Assembly: GCA_903892355.1 (NCBI GenBank)
Contig: CAITIE010000041.1
Span: forward strand, 1 to 58,382
Direction: 5' to 3'
Origin: an uncultured Pirellula sp.
Lineage (GTDB): Bacteria; Planctomycetota; Planctomycetia; Pirellulales; Pirellulaceae
DNA length: 58,382 bases
Each line of letters starts with the position of its first letter. Position 1 is the first letter of the stretch. A model generated the notes under the pieces. That model ran no database searches and was not told the DNA's origin. It saw only the letters and a list, made by a program, of their open reading frames with translations. Below are positions 18,663 to 27,932 of the stretch, one piece after another. A program made the position numbers and the translations under genes.

Positions 18663-19940
18663 CTATTGGATCTCTTTCAGATCCTTGGAGCCTGGAATGT
18701 CTTCTGGCCACATGGTCCAGACCGGCGTGATTTCCCGGATCTTTCGGATTTGATCTTCACGCTGCTTCTCTCGTTTGTCTTTGATGAGTTGCTTGCGAAT
18801 CTCGGCTTGGGCCTGAGGGAACGTCATCGTGTAGGCGTCTTCGCGCTCGAGGACTTCGATGATATGAAAGCCTTCGGTGTCTTCCAGGATTTGGCTCAAG
18901 GCTTTCAATTCGATCGAAAACGCGGCTTCCTCGATCACTTTGCTCTTGAGTGACCCCGGGGAAACCCAATCGACATTCCCACCGTCACTCGCTCCGAATC
19001 CTTTGGAAAGAGTTTTGGCAACTGCTTCGAACGAACCACCGAAGTAGACTTGGTTTCCCATGTTCACGATTTCTGCGTAGGCGGCATCACGGTTGGGAGT
19101 CGCTTTGAAAGTCGCGGACAAAATCCGGAAGCGGGCCCGAGAAGGCTTGTTCCAGAGATCTGGATGCGCGTCGTAATAGTCCTGCATTTCATGGAGTTCG
19201 ACCGTGGGTTTGTCCTGAACGTGTTCGCGTAATGCTTGGTCGGCCCACATCTGCTCGGCGAACGAGCGTTTGAGCCATTCCAGGCTGCGGCCGCTCTTCT
19301 CAAGGCCCTCGATAAACTCGAGTTCGGTTTCGCACTTCGCGCGAACCATCTGTTCAGGGAGAACTTTGGTCCTGAATATCTCAGCGGTCTTCGCATTGAT
19401 TTTGGACCGGATCTCGTTTCGTTCCTTCGATGGCTTGCCAGCGGTCTGCATATTGATGAAATGCTGAGCCAAACACTTTTGCTCGATCGAAGATGCCAAA
19501 CCCTTGCGGAGATTTGCTTCAAAGGCCGGATTTGAGATCGACATTTTGTTCAGTACGCTGGGCGGTACCATGTCCCCTAGAAGAACACGTTCTTCGCCCA
19601 CCACTGCGATCACTCGCGCGGCCACGAAAAGCTCTTCTTCCTTGGGTGGAGTTGGAGAAGTCGTGGGTTCCGAATCTGTTGTGACCGCACTAGTTTCGAA
19701 TGAATCCGAGGCTTCGTTTTCGGAAATCAAGGGGATGGTATCCCCAGCATTAGGAATCGTTCGTGCGGCGATGCGCGTTGGTTCGGGTGTCTGTGGGAGC
19801 GGGAACTGTGCAAAACTCATCGATGGGAGCATTGCCAGTACAACTGCTACGATGCGGCTCGCTAAATCCCATACCGAATACATTTTAGGCATTTTGCGGT
19901 TGAGCGAATAAGCGTTCATGCGAATGAGCATCCGTACCAT
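18663..19940 (-). CDS. Exported parvulin-type peptidyl-prolyl isomerase (SurA/PpiC-like)
   Basis: Up to 425 residues. A hydrophobic segment (SRIVAVVLAMLPSMSFAQ) acts as signal peptide. A Pro/Thr/Glu-rich linker follows, then a helical chaperone-like region (about 140-260). The parvulin domain lies at about 270-375 (ARFRILSATFKATPNRDAAY; GGNVDWVSPGSLKSKVIEEA; LEDTEGFHIIEVLERE). The role is probably folding of exported proteins. The start is uncertain: in-frame ATGs at 19940, 19931, 19919, 19892 and 19883 all retain the signal segment, and none has a convincing ribosome site. It lies downstream of mfd in the same direction, 163 bp or more away. Confidence 0.85.
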   Translation of the reverse strand: MVRMLIRMNAYSLNRKMPKMYSVWDLASRIVAVVLAMLPSMSFAQFPLPQTPEPTRIAARTIPNAGDTIPLISENEASDSFETSAVTTDSEPTTSPTPPKEEELFVAARVIAVVGEERVLLGDMVPPSVLNKMSISNPAFEANLRKGLASSIEQKCLAQHFINMQTAGKPSKERNEIRSKINAKTAEIFRTKVLPEQMVRAKCETELEFIEGLEKSGRSLEWLKRSFAEQMWADQALREHVQDKPTVELHEMQDYYDAHPDLWNKPSRARFRILSATFKATPNRDAAYAEIVNMGNQVYFGGSFEAVAKTLSKGFGASDGGNVDWVSPGSLKSKVIEEAAFSIELKALSQILEDTEGFHIIEVLEREDAYTMTFPQAQAEIRKQLIKDKREKQREDQIRKIREITPVWTMWPEDIPGSKDLKEIQ

Positions 19941-20103
19941 ATGGATCTTCGAATCTACTGACAGCGATCAGAGAAATCTCGCCCAATAGGTTCCCATGGG
20001 CAGGTATCCGATCGATCGGGGGTCCGGACCGTCGTCGAGTCGCCTTCCTTGATCAGCGATCGTCTACGGTCCTCCGCGTTTCGTCTCGATACTCGATTCG
20101 AGG

Positions 20104-23100
20104 TTACCAACGCAAGACCTGTTGCAGGGTTGCTAGCAAATCGATCTTGGCCAAACGCTCGGCATCGGTGAGTTCCGGTTCTTTCGTCGCAGGCTCTTTT
20201 CGCGAAAGCGGGTTCTTGTGGTAGGGGTAGGTCGGCTTGGGTTCGCTGAGGGGTTTTGGGGTCCAAAGAGGCCAGAAGGCTTGTTCGCGGTCGACGACCC
20301 GCAATTGGTTGCCATGCTTTTCCGCGAGCTGAGCGATGCGTCGCGCGTCGGTGTATCCAAAGCAAAGATAATTGTCTTGAATGGAAATCGAACGGATGGA
20401 CCAAAGGGTTGCATCCATCTTCAATTCAGCGATGTCGAGCATGCGTTCGACTGGCTTGGGAAGATCGCCGAAACGATCGAGGAGTTCTTGGCGCATATCG
20501 GCCACCGATTGGATATCGCGGAGACGGCTGACCCGTCGATACACGTCGATTTTTTGACGCATGTCGACGACATAATCGGAGGGCAGGTATGCTTCGATAG
20601 GTAAATGGACTTCGACGTCGAGGCTCAGTTTCGGCGGTTGCCGCGTCAATTGGCGCACTGCTGCGTCGAGCAATTGGCAATAGAGTTCATAGCCGACGGC
20701 AGCGATGTGGCCACTCTGCTGTGTACCGAGGAGATTTCCTGCCCCGCGTATTTCCAAATCGCGCATCGCGATGCCGAACCCTGCGCCGAGTTGTGAGAAC
20801 TCTTCGATCGCGTGGAGTCTCCGAGCGGCATCCGGATTGAGATGTTTGTTTCTATCGACGAGCAGATAGCAGTGGGCTTGGTGTCGGTATCGGCCGACGC
20901 GTCCGCGGAGTTGATGGAGCTCGGACAAACCGTAGCGATCGGCATCATCGATGAAGATGGTATTTGCGTTGGGGATATCGAGTCCGCTCTCGATGATCGT
21001 GGTTGCGAGGAGAATGTCAGCGCGATGCTCGATAAAATCCAACATGACTTGTTCTAGCCCATCCTCTGGCATTTGCCCGTGCCCCATGACGATGCGGGCT
21101 TCGGGGACAATCCGTTGGAGTCGTGCGGCGACATGATGCATGTCCTCGATACGGTTATGGACAAAGAAGATCTGGCCATCGCGGTTGAGTTCCCGAAGGA
21201 TGGCATTTCGAATCAGTGCATCATTCCAACGCACAACGCGGGTTTCCACCGCCATCCGTTCTTCCGGCGCTGTTTCCAGGTTCGAGATATCGCGTATTCC
21301 AACCAAGGACATATGGAGCGTCCGCGGAATCGGAGTCGCCGATAACGTGAGCACGTCGACTTGGGTGTCGGCTTTTTTGATCCGTTCTTTGAGTTCCACG
21401 CCAAACTTTTGCTCTTCGTCGATGATGAGCAATCCGAGGTTGAAGAACTGGACATCTTTGGACGCGAGTCGATGAGTACCGACGACGATATCGATTTGGC
21501 CTTGGGCGATCCTTCGGATGGTTTCTTTTTGTTCGGCGTGGGATTCAAAACGATTGAGCTTGGCGATTTCGAACGGAAACTCAGCCATCCGTTGGCGGAA
21601 CGTTTTGAAGTGCTGCTCAGCGAGGACCGTCGTGGGTACCAGCACGCCGACTTGATAGCCACTTTCGACGGCTTTGAAGGCGGCTCGCATGGCGACTTCG
21701 GTTTTTCCGAACCCCACATCGCCACAAATCAGTCGCTCCATCGGACGAGTTGAGATCATGTCCTTTTTGAATGCAGCGATCGCCGTCAACTGATCCGGGG
21801 TTTCTTCATAAGGGAACGAGCCTTCGAATTGCTGCTGCCACACGGAATCCGGTTTGAATTGTATGCCGACTTGACCGCGGCGTTGGGCTTGCAGTTGCAG
21901 CAGTTCCGCCGCCATATCGGCCACGGCGTGCTCGGCCGCTTTCTTCTGTTTCGCCCAGGCTTGACCACCGATCTTTGCCAATTTCGGGCGGGTCTTGGTC
22001 CCCCCCACGTAACGCTGGACCAAATCGATTTTGCTCGCAGGGACATAGAGTTTGGTCCCGCCATCGAACTCGAGCATCAAGTGCTCGTGCTTCTGTCCTT
22101 CCTTCTCGATCATTTCCATGCCGAGATAGATACCGATCCCGTGTGAGAGATGGACGACCAAATCCCCTTCTCGGAGATCGAGGAAGCTATCGATGGCTCG
22201 CGATGCGAGTTTCTTGCTCGATCGCTTGAGGGTGGATCGACGTAGCAATTGATTGACGGTCAGGATGTAGGCACCTTGACCGGGAATTTCAAAGCCGCTG
22301 CTCAAAATCCCGACGATCAGTCGCAGCCGCCCTGACGTGTAGGCTTGGCTCGATTTCAAAATGTCGTTGAGCCGCGCTTTCTCGCCATCGTTGATGCAGA
22401 CCACAGCAGCCACGCGTTGATCCCCGAGCGCTTGATCGATCTCCTTGGAGAGGCTTTCCAATTCGCCTCCGATCCGTTGAACGTCCCCGACGGGGATTCG
22501 AATCAGTTCGCCGAGGAACCCTTCGGCCGCGAGTTGCGAGACTTGGGCATAGGCAAACGATTGGAGTCGTTGCATCAATTCGATAGGATCTTGGAATCGT
22601 TCTGGAAAAGGAACTCTCGCCTGAAAAGCGTGCGCGCCATGCAATGCAGCAACAGGCTCGCTGACCAGTACCATCGTCTCCTGCGTCAAAAAATCAATCA
22701 GTGTTGCCTCTTCGCGCGTGGCTTCGTTGGCTGCGAGCAAATCGATGCGATCCATGCGGGTGATGGAACGCTGGGTAACCGTATCAAAAGTGCGAATCGA
22801 TTCGATTTCATCATCGAACCATTCGATGCGGCGAGGTTCGGACGCATCGGGGGGAAAGACATCGAGGATACCGCCACGAGCTGTAAACTCGCCTGGCAAC
22901 TGGACGCTGGTGGTGGTCCGATAGCCGGAGGCGGAAAGCCACGCCTTGAGCTCCCCGAGGTCCGCTTTCTTTCCGACCTGAATCACCCGCCGATCCTTGC
23001 GCATCTGATCGGGACTGGGAACACTGTGCATCAATGCTGGCAAGGTCGATACGATGACCGGTGTTTGCTTCTCACCGGTTTTCGTCGCATAACGATCGAG

Positions 23101-23748
23101 TCGCGAGAGGACTTGCAACCGCTGAATGACTTCTTGCTGCTGAAGAGAATCGACATCGGTATCGTCGGACGCGGGTGGAAAGACGTCGCAGTCGTAACCG
23201 AGGAAGAACTCAAGATCGCGCGCGACCGTTTCGGCATCTTGATGGTGGGCTACCAGGAGCAAGATCGGCCGATGGAGTTTGGAGACCGCTGCAGCCACCA
23301 GAGGTGCCACCGCGCCGAGCCACGCTCCCTCCCAGCAGATGGTTTGATGGTTAGCCCAGGTCCCGACCGCTTGTTGGAAGAGAGGTAATTCGCCAATCGC
23401 AGCGAGAAGCGCCGGAGCGGGGCTCGGTTCGGCAGGTTCGGCGGGCTCCGGAACTGGTTCGGGCGAGGCAACATCGCCGCTGGTATCCGAACTCTTTTTC
23501 TTGGACGCTTTGGGCGTGACCGATTTGGATTTATCCTTCGCACTCGAACGACGGGCCGCGTCTTGTTCGGCCATCGCGATCAGCGATTCCGCGCTGGCCA
23601 AATCGTACGTTTCCGGAGAGTCCTCGGGAGAATTGGACATCCCGCCATCGGATCCCGGTCCATCGGTGAGAGTTCCCTCCTCCGGAATGGGATTGCCCCG
23701 AATGAAATCGGCGAGCGTGCGTTTGGCTCTAGTTGGTCGGGGCTTCAT
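20104..23748 (-). CDS. mfd: Transcription-repair coupling factor
   Basis: Releases RNA polymerase stalled at DNA damage and recruits UvrA. The 1214-residue protein has a Ser/Pro/Glu-rich N-terminal extension (to about residue 120), then the UvrB-like damage-coupling region. The CarD-like polymerase-interacting domain reads DLVVHLSHGIGIYLGMEM. The RecG-like helicase follows: Walker A GDVGFGKTEVAMRA, motif II IIDEEQKFG, SATPIPRTLHMSLVG, and motif VI LHQLRGRVGRYRHQ. A TRCF C-terminal domain closes it. The longest frame starts at a TTG (23781); the ATG at 23748 is chosen. The extension makes it somewhat longer than the E. coli protein. Confidence 0.96.
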   Translation of the reverse strand: MKPRPTRAKRTLADFIRGNPIPEEGTLTDGPGSDGGMSNSPEDSPETYDLASAESLIAMAEQDAARRSSAKDKSKSVTPKASKKKSSDTSGDVASPEPVPEPAEPAEPSPAPALLAAIGELPLFQQAVGTWANHQTICWEGAWLGAVAPLVAAAVSKLHRPILLLVAHHQDAETVARDLEFFLGYDCDVFPPASDDTDVDSLQQQEVIQRLQVLSRLDRYATKTGEKQTPVIVSTLPALMHSVPSPDQMRKDRRVIQVGKKADLGELKAWLSASGYRTTTSVQLPGEFTARGGILDVFPPDASEPRRIEWFDDEIESIRTFDTVTQRSITRMDRIDLLAANEATREEATLIDFLTQETMVLVSEPVAALHGAHAFQARVPFPERFQDPIELMQRLQSFAYAQVSQLAAEGFLGELIRIPVGDVQRIGGELESLSKEIDQALGDQRVAAVVCINDGEKARLNDILKSSQAYTSGRLRLIVGILSSGFEIPGQGAYILTVNQLLRRSTLKRSSKKLASRAIDSFLDLREGDLVVHLSHGIGIYLGMEMIEKEGQKHEHLMLEFDGGTKLYVPASKIDLVQRYVGGTKTRPKLAKIGGQAWAKQKKAAEHAVADMAAELLQLQAQRRGQVGIQFKPDSVWQQQFEGSFPYEETPDQLTAIAAFKKDMISTRPMERLICGDVGFGKTEVAMRAAFKAVESGYQVGVLVPTTVLAEQHFKTFRQRMAEFPFEIAKLNRFESHAEQKETIRRIAQGQIDIVVGTHRLASKDVQFFNLGLLIIDEEQKFGVELKERIKKADTQVDVLTLSATPIPRTLHMSLVGIRDISNLETAPEERMAVETRVVRWNDALIRNAILRELNRDGQIFFVHNRIEDMHHVAARLQRIVPEARIVMGHGQMPEDGLEQVMLDFIEHRADILLATTIIESGLDIPNANTIFIDDADRYGLSELHQLRGRVGRYRHQAHCYLLVDRNKHLNPDAARRLHAIEEFSQLGAGFGIAMRDLEIRGAGNLLGTQQSGHIAAVGYELYCQLLDAAVRQLTRQPPKLSLDVEVHLPIEAYLPSDYVVDMRQKIDVYRRVSRLRDIQSVADMRQELLDRFGDLPKPVERMLDIAELKMDATLWSIRSISIQDNYLCFGYTDARRIAQLAEKHGNQLRVVDREQAFWPLWTPKPLSEPKPTYPYHKNPLSRKEPATKEPELTDAERLAKIDLLATLQQVLRW

Positions 23749-23812
23749 GGATTCTTCGAGTTTGCAGGGTTTCGGTGCCAAATGAGGTTAACCGACAGAA
23801 TCCTTCATGTAC

Positions 23813-23842
23813 ACTGCTTCAGGGCCAACTGCTTCAGGGCCA
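23813..23842. repeat. Perfect 15-bp tandem duplication
   Basis: actgcttcagggcca occurs at 23813-23827 and 23828-23842 without mismatch, in the divergent gap between mfd and the CocE-type hydrolase. A second, different tandem duplication follows 28 bp later. Confidence 0.95.
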
Positions 23843-23870
23843 GGGGTGCTGGCATCGATGGGATGATAGA

Positions 23871-23914
23871 TACGTTCTACACGGGTGACAACTACGTTCT
23901 ACACGGGTGACAAC
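23871..23914. repeat. Perfect 22-bp tandem duplication abutting a start codon
   Basis: The 22-bp unit at 23871-23892 (beginning tacgttctacacgggtgac) is repeated exactly at 23893-23914, and the ATG of the CocE-type hydrolase begins at the next base, 23915. Each unit contains the only plausible ribosome site (acgggtgac), so the duplication places two copies of the translation-initiation leader in series. Confidence 0.95.
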
Positions 23915-25858
23915 ATGGTTATAAGGATTGCGATTCGTGGGTTGGAAGTGGCTCGCTGGGGAATGCCTCCGTTTGCCGCAGCGATGTTTTTTGGGGCGTT
24001 TTTGGGGGTGTTTTTGGGGTCGCTCCACGACGCCAAAGGGCAACAAACCGATGAGCGTGCAGAATACATCCGAGCGAATTACACCAAAAGTGAAGTCAAG
24101 ATTCCGATGCGAGATGGAGTGACGCTGTTCACCGCAATCTATGCTCCGAACGATATCGATCCATCCAAAGTTTATCCCGTCCTGATGACACGGACCCCGT
24201 ACAGTGTCGGCCCGTACGGTCTGAGCAATTACAAAACTCGGTTGGGACCTAGCCCAGAGTTCGAGAAGAACAAGTACATCTTTGTATTTCAGGATGTGCG
24301 AGGCCGGTACATGAGTGAGGGGGAGTTCCTCAACATGCGTCCCCATCTGCGATCGAAAAATGGCAAAGAGCAGGTGGATGAGAGCAGCGACACGTACGAT
24401 ACGATCGACTGGATAGTGCGGAATATCCCCCGTAACAATGGACGTGTGGGCCAATGGGGAATCTCGTACCCAGGCTTTTACACGTCGGCCGGAGCGATTG
24501 ATTCGCACCCTGCGCTCGTCGCGGTCTCGCCCCAAGCACCGATCGCCGATTGGTTCTTCGACGATTTCCATCGCAATGGTGCTTTTGTTCTCCCGATGGG
24601 ATTCAATTTCTTTGCGTCATTCGGCAAAGCTCGACCGAAGCCGACAACGGAAAACAACCCTGGTTTCGAATTCCCGACACGCGATGGGTATCAGTTCTTC
24701 CTGGATCTAGGCCCCTTGAAAAATGTCGATGCAAAGTACTTCAAGGATGAGATCGGTTTCTGGAACGATCTCGAATCCCATCCCAACTACGACGAGTTCT
24801 GGAAGGCGCGGAATATCTTGCCAAACCTGCAGAACATCAAAGCGGCCGTGCTGACTGTTGGTGGTTGGTACGACACCGAGGATCTCTACGGTCCGCTCGC
24901 AACGTACGCCGCCATCGAAAAGCAGAACCCAGCGACCTCCAATGCGTTGGTGATGGGACCGTGGTATCACGGGCAATGGGCCGGAGATGAAGGGCGTAAA
25001 TTAGGCCAAGCCGATTTCGGCTTCGCCACGTCGACATGGTACCAACAGAATATTTTGCTCCCTTTCTTCGAACACCATCTTCGCGGAACCGATCATGTGC
25101 TTCCGGCCGAAATGACCGCGTTCGAAACAGGTGCCAATCGATGGAGGCAGTTCGACACATGGCCTCCAAAGCAAGCAGAGAAAGCACGGTTCTATCTCGC
25201 GGCCAACGGTGCGCTCAGTCCGATCAAGGAATTGGTCGGTGAAGGGCAAGACATCTTTCCCAGCGATCCTCGCAAACCTGTTCCCTACACGATGGAGATC
25301 ACCAACGCATGGGCTCGCGATTACGTCACCGAGGATCAACGCTTTGCATCCTGGCGACCCGACGTTCTGGTGTATCGTAGCGAGGTGTTGACCGAAGCCA
25401 TGACAGTGGCTGGCCCGATTCCTGTAGACCTGTGGGTCACAACTACCGGTACCGATGCCGACTGGATCGTAAAAATCATCGATGAGTTCCCCGGGGTTTC
25501 CGGTGGCGGGCGGGGCAAGGAACCCAAGGAGAACATCAACAGCGGCCGGCAAGAACTGGTGCGAGCGGGGGTGCTTCGAGGCCGATTCCGTGAGAGCTTT
25601 GCAAAACCGATTCCGATGGAGCCCTCGAAACCGACCCGTATTGCATTTGAATTGAGCGATATTTTTCACACGTTTCAGCCCGGACACAGGATCATGATCC
25701 AAGTCCAAAGCAGCTGGTTTCCGTTCATTGACCGAAACCCACAGAAGTTCGTGCCAAACATTTTCGAGGCCGCAGACGAGGATTTTCAACCTGCTGTCCA
25801 TTCGATCCTGCGGCGCCCCAATGCCCCGAGTTTGATCGAGCTACCAATCCTGCATTAG
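23915..25858 (+). CDS. Secreted CocE/NonD-type alpha/beta hydrolase (peptidase S15 family)
   Basis: A 647-residue hydrolase of the X-Pro dipeptidyl-peptidase/cocaine esterase family. A hydrophobic N-terminus (PPFAAAMFFGAFLGVFLGS) should direct export. The catalytic domain includes KIPMRDGVTLFTAIYAP, the nucleophile motif GQWGISYPGF (GxSYxG, Ser near residue 190), TVGGWYDTEDLYGPL with a likely catalytic Asp, and MGPWYHGQWAG with a likely catalytic His. The C-terminal jelly-roll ends with PGHRIMIQVQSSWFPFIDRN, a family hallmark. It acts on an acyl or peptide substrate that cannot be predicted. The ATG at 23915 is chosen over an upstream GTG at 23885, which would translate the tandem repeat. Confidence 0.9.
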   Translation: MVIRIAIRGLEVARWGMPPFAAAMFFGAFLGVFLGSLHDAKGQQTDERAEYIRANYTKSEVKIPMRDGVTLFTAIYAPNDIDPSKVYPVLMTRTPYSVGPYGLSNYKTRLGPSPEFEKNKYIFVFQDVRGRYMSEGEFLNMRPHLRSKNGKEQVDESSDTYDTIDWIVRNIPRNNGRVGQWGISYPGFYTSAGAIDSHPALVAVSPQAPIADWFFDDFHRNGAFVLPMGFNFFASFGKARPKPTTENNPGFEFPTRDGYQFFLDLGPLKNVDAKYFKDEIGFWNDLESHPNYDEFWKARNILPNLQNIKAAVLTVGGWYDTEDLYGPLATYAAIEKQNPATSNALVMGPWYHGQWAGDEGRKLGQADFGFATSTWYQQNILLPFFEHHLRGTDHVLPAEMTAFETGANRWRQFDTWPPKQAEKARFYLAANGALSPIKELVGEGQDIFPSDPRKPVPYTMEITNAWARDYVTEDQRFASWRPDVLVYRSEVLTEAMTVAGPIPVDLWVTTTGTDADWIVKIIDEFPGVSGGGRGKEPKENINSGRQELVRAGVLRGRFRESFAKPIPMEPSKPTRIAFELSDIFHTFQPGHRIMIQVQSSWFPFIDRNPQKFVPNIFEAADEDFQPAVHSILRRPNAPSLIELPILH

Positions 25859-26023
25859 GCGGAAGTTTTTCAGAATCCAGGGATTTCTTCCCCGCGGGTA
25901 ACGGAATCCGTGGTTGCTACCCCTTTTGGATTGCGGTTGTCACAGAAGAGAAGTAGATTTTTCCTCCTGATCCCCACAAATTTTAGATTTCAGCTCCCCA
26001 AAAAGGGCGTTGCGAAGCAAATC

Positions 26024-26908
26024 ATGACCGACACAGCCACCCAAGGAAACATCCGCATTCGAGTAGGGCACAGCCCAGACGCGGACGATGCATTCATGTT
26101 TTACGGATTGGCAAAGGATTGCTTCGACGTGGGACCCTACCGCTTCGAACATGAATTGGTCGACATCGAAACCTTGAACCGACGAGCGTTCAAGGGTGAA
26201 CTTGAATTGACCGCTCTCAGTCTCCACGCATACGCCTACCTGAGCGATCGCTACATGATCTGTTCATGCGGCGCCAGCATGGGGGACAATTACGGCCCGA
26301 TGGTCGTCGCGCGTGGTAACGTAACGCGTGAGCAACTCGCCGGCAAAACCATCGCCATTCCCGGAACGTTGACGACAGCGTACCTTTCCTGCCGGATGTG
26401 GCTCAAGGATTTCGAACATGTGGTTGTTCCATTCGATCAGGTTCTCGACGTGGTAGAGCACGGGACCTACGAAGGAAAGAAGATCGATGCCGGGTTGGTC
26501 ATCCACGAAGGCCAATTGACCTACCAATCTCAAAACCTACACCTCGTCGTCGATCTAGGTAAATGGTGGATGGAACAAACAGGTTTGCCTTTGCCGCTGG
26601 GTGCCAACGGCATCCGCAAAGATCTCGGGCCTGATGTGATTCGGGATGTGAACAAGTATCTCTACCTCAGCATCAAGCATGGGTTAGAGCACCGCAAGTC
26701 GGCCCTCGATTACGCCCTCGGATGGGGACGAGGCCTCGAGCGGGACAAAGCCGATACCTTCGTCGGAATGTATGTGAACGATTGGACCCTCGACTTCGGT
26801 GACCGCGGGCGCGAGGCGGTGCGCCAATTGTTAAAACGAGGTTATGAATCAGGGGTGATTACCAAGTTGGTGGAACCTGAGTTCGTCGATCCACCCACCG
26901 ACGTTTGA
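26024..26908 (+). CDS. mqnD: 1,4-dihydroxy-6-naphthoate synthase (futalosine pathway)
   Basis: Converts cyclic dehypoxanthine futalosine to 1,4-dihydroxy-6-naphthoate in the futalosine route to menaquinone. The 294-residue product is MqnA/MqnD-like: IRVGHSPDADDAFMFYGLA at the N-terminus, the ALSLHAYAYLSDRYMICSCG strand, GKTIAIPGTLTTAYLSCRMW and DAGLVIHEGQLTYQ. The HSPDADDAFMFYG start and the IHEGQ segment favour MqnD over MqnA. The frame is open to 25910, but homology starts at the ATG at 26024. No other mqn gene is in the window. Confidence 0.88.
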   Translation: MTDTATQGNIRIRVGHSPDADDAFMFYGLAKDCFDVGPYRFEHELVDIETLNRRAFKGELELTALSLHAYAYLSDRYMICSCGASMGDNYGPMVVARGNVTREQLAGKTIAIPGTLTTAYLSCRMWLKDFEHVVVPFDQVLDVVEHGTYEGKKIDAGLVIHEGQLTYQSQNLHLVVDLGKWWMEQTGLPLPLGANGIRKDLGPDVIRDVNKYLYLSIKHGLEHRKSALDYALGWGRGLERDKADTFVGMYVNDWTLDFGDRGREAVRQLLKRGYESGVITKLVEPEFVDPPTDV

Positions 26909-26926
26909 TTTGGTGTAGGATGAACG

Positions 26927-26949
26927 GGGCACCCTTGCTTCTGGTGCCC
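26927..26949 (+). terminator. Weak hairpin after mqnD
   Basis: gggcacc (26927-26933) can pair with ggtgccc (26943-26949) across a 9-base loop, 18 bp after the mqnD stop. The downstream tail is pyrimidine-rich but lacks a true T run, so intrinsic termination is doubtful. Confidence 0.35.
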
Positions 26950-26981
26950 GATTCCATCCTTCCTTCACGTTGATAGACACT

Positions 26982-27683
26982 ATGATTCGCTCCCTCTCGC
27001 TGCTGTGCTGTGGCACTGCATTCGTCACGGCACTTTCTTCCATCGTCGCGTTCGCTCAAGACACCCCTACAACCACAGAGAAGCCTGCGGCGTCTCCGTC
27101 CAAGCCATCCGATGCGGATGCGAAAGAGGGTTGGAAGTCTTTGCTCCCCAAGGATGGCATCGAAGGATGGGAAGTCACCAACTTTGGCGGTGAAGGGGAT
27201 GTCGAAAACAAAGCCGGATCGTTGATGCTCGGACGCGGGGAGCCCCTCACCGGGATCACTCGTCTCGGAAAGGATTTTCCGCTCGAGAACTATGAGTTGC
27301 GATGGTCGGCCCAGCGAGCCGATGGGTCCGATTTCTTTGCCGGAGTCACCTTTCCAGTCGGCAAAGAACACTGTTCGTTCATCTGCGGCGGATGGGGTGG
27401 TGGACTCGTCGGTCTCAGCAGCATCAACGGAAACGATGCCAGTGAGAATGAGACCGCTAGCTATCGAAACTTCAAGAATGGTGAGTGGTACCGATTCAAG
27501 ATCCGAGTCGACGCAAAGAATATTACCGTCTGGATCAACGACGAGCAGATCCTAGAAATCGAGAGAGAGAATCGCAAATTCTCCGTACGAGCTGAGGTCA
27601 TGCGATCTCGGCCACTCGGCTACTGCGTCTTTCAATCGAAAGTCCTCATCAAGGATTGGGAATACCGTACGGTCCAACCGTAA
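26982..27683 (+). CDS. Secreted DUF1080 (3-keto-disaccharide hydrolase/LamG-like) protein
   Basis: A 233-residue exported beta-sandwich protein. The signal peptide MIRSLSLLCCGTAFVTALSS is followed by a Thr/Pro/Ser-rich linker (to about residue 45) and a single DUF1080 domain (GWKSLLPKDGIEGWEV; LENYELRWSAQRADGSDFFA; NGEWYRFKIRVDAKNITVWI; LGYCVFQSKVLIKDWEY). DUF1080 is abundant in planctomycetes; some members hydrolyse 3-keto-glycosides and others probably bind carbohydrate. A TTG twelve bases upstream is also in frame, but the ATG at 26982 starts the signal peptide. Confidence 0.85.
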   Translation: MIRSLSLLCCGTAFVTALSSIVAFAQDTPTTTEKPAASPSKPSDADAKEGWKSLLPKDGIEGWEVTNFGGEGDVENKAGSLMLGRGEPLTGITRLGKDFPLENYELRWSAQRADGSDFFAGVTFPVGKEHCSFICGGWGGGLVGLSSINGNDASENETASYRNFKNGEWYRFKIRVDAKNITVWINDEQILEIERENRKFSVRAEVMRSRPLGYCVFQSKVLIKDWEYRTVQP

Positions 27684-27770
27684 CCGGATCTGACGACGAC
27701 TCCGAAACATCGGCATTGCGCCCGTGCATTGATTGAGACCGAATTGACGTCAGGGTTCGGTGCTGCATGT

Positions 27771-27802
27771 TGTTTCAATTGGACTCTGTTTCAATTGGAC
27801 TT
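27771..27802. repeat. 16-bp tandem duplication
   Basis: tgtttcaattggactc at 27771-27786 is followed by tgtttcaattggactt at 27787-27802, one mismatch in the last base. It lies in the gap between the DUF1080 gene and the amidohydrolase pair. Confidence 0.93.
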
Positions 27803-27876
27803 TTCTCTCCCCAGCGATTAACCTCGAAATCGTTCTGACCGTTGCGTGCAGCGACGCATCGCGCGTTGTAAACCGG

Positions 27877-27912
27877 TCATTTGCGAAGTGCTTATCATTT
27901 GCGTAGTGCTTA
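27877..27912. repeat. 18-bp tandem duplication in the amidohydrolase leader
   Basis: tcatttgcgaagtgctta (27877-27894) is repeated at 27895-27912 with one mismatch, ending 20 bp before the ATG at 27933. It is the second duplication within 140 bp. Confidence 0.93.
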
Positions 27913-27932
27913 CGTGGGGGGGTATTCGATCG

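Noticed and set aside
22345-23388. 347-residue open frame opposite mfd
   Set aside because: Antisense shadow of a certain gene; the sequence has no recognisable motif.
25001-25801. 266-residue open frame opposite the CocE-type hydrolase
   Set aside because: Fully within a well-supported gene and without family features.
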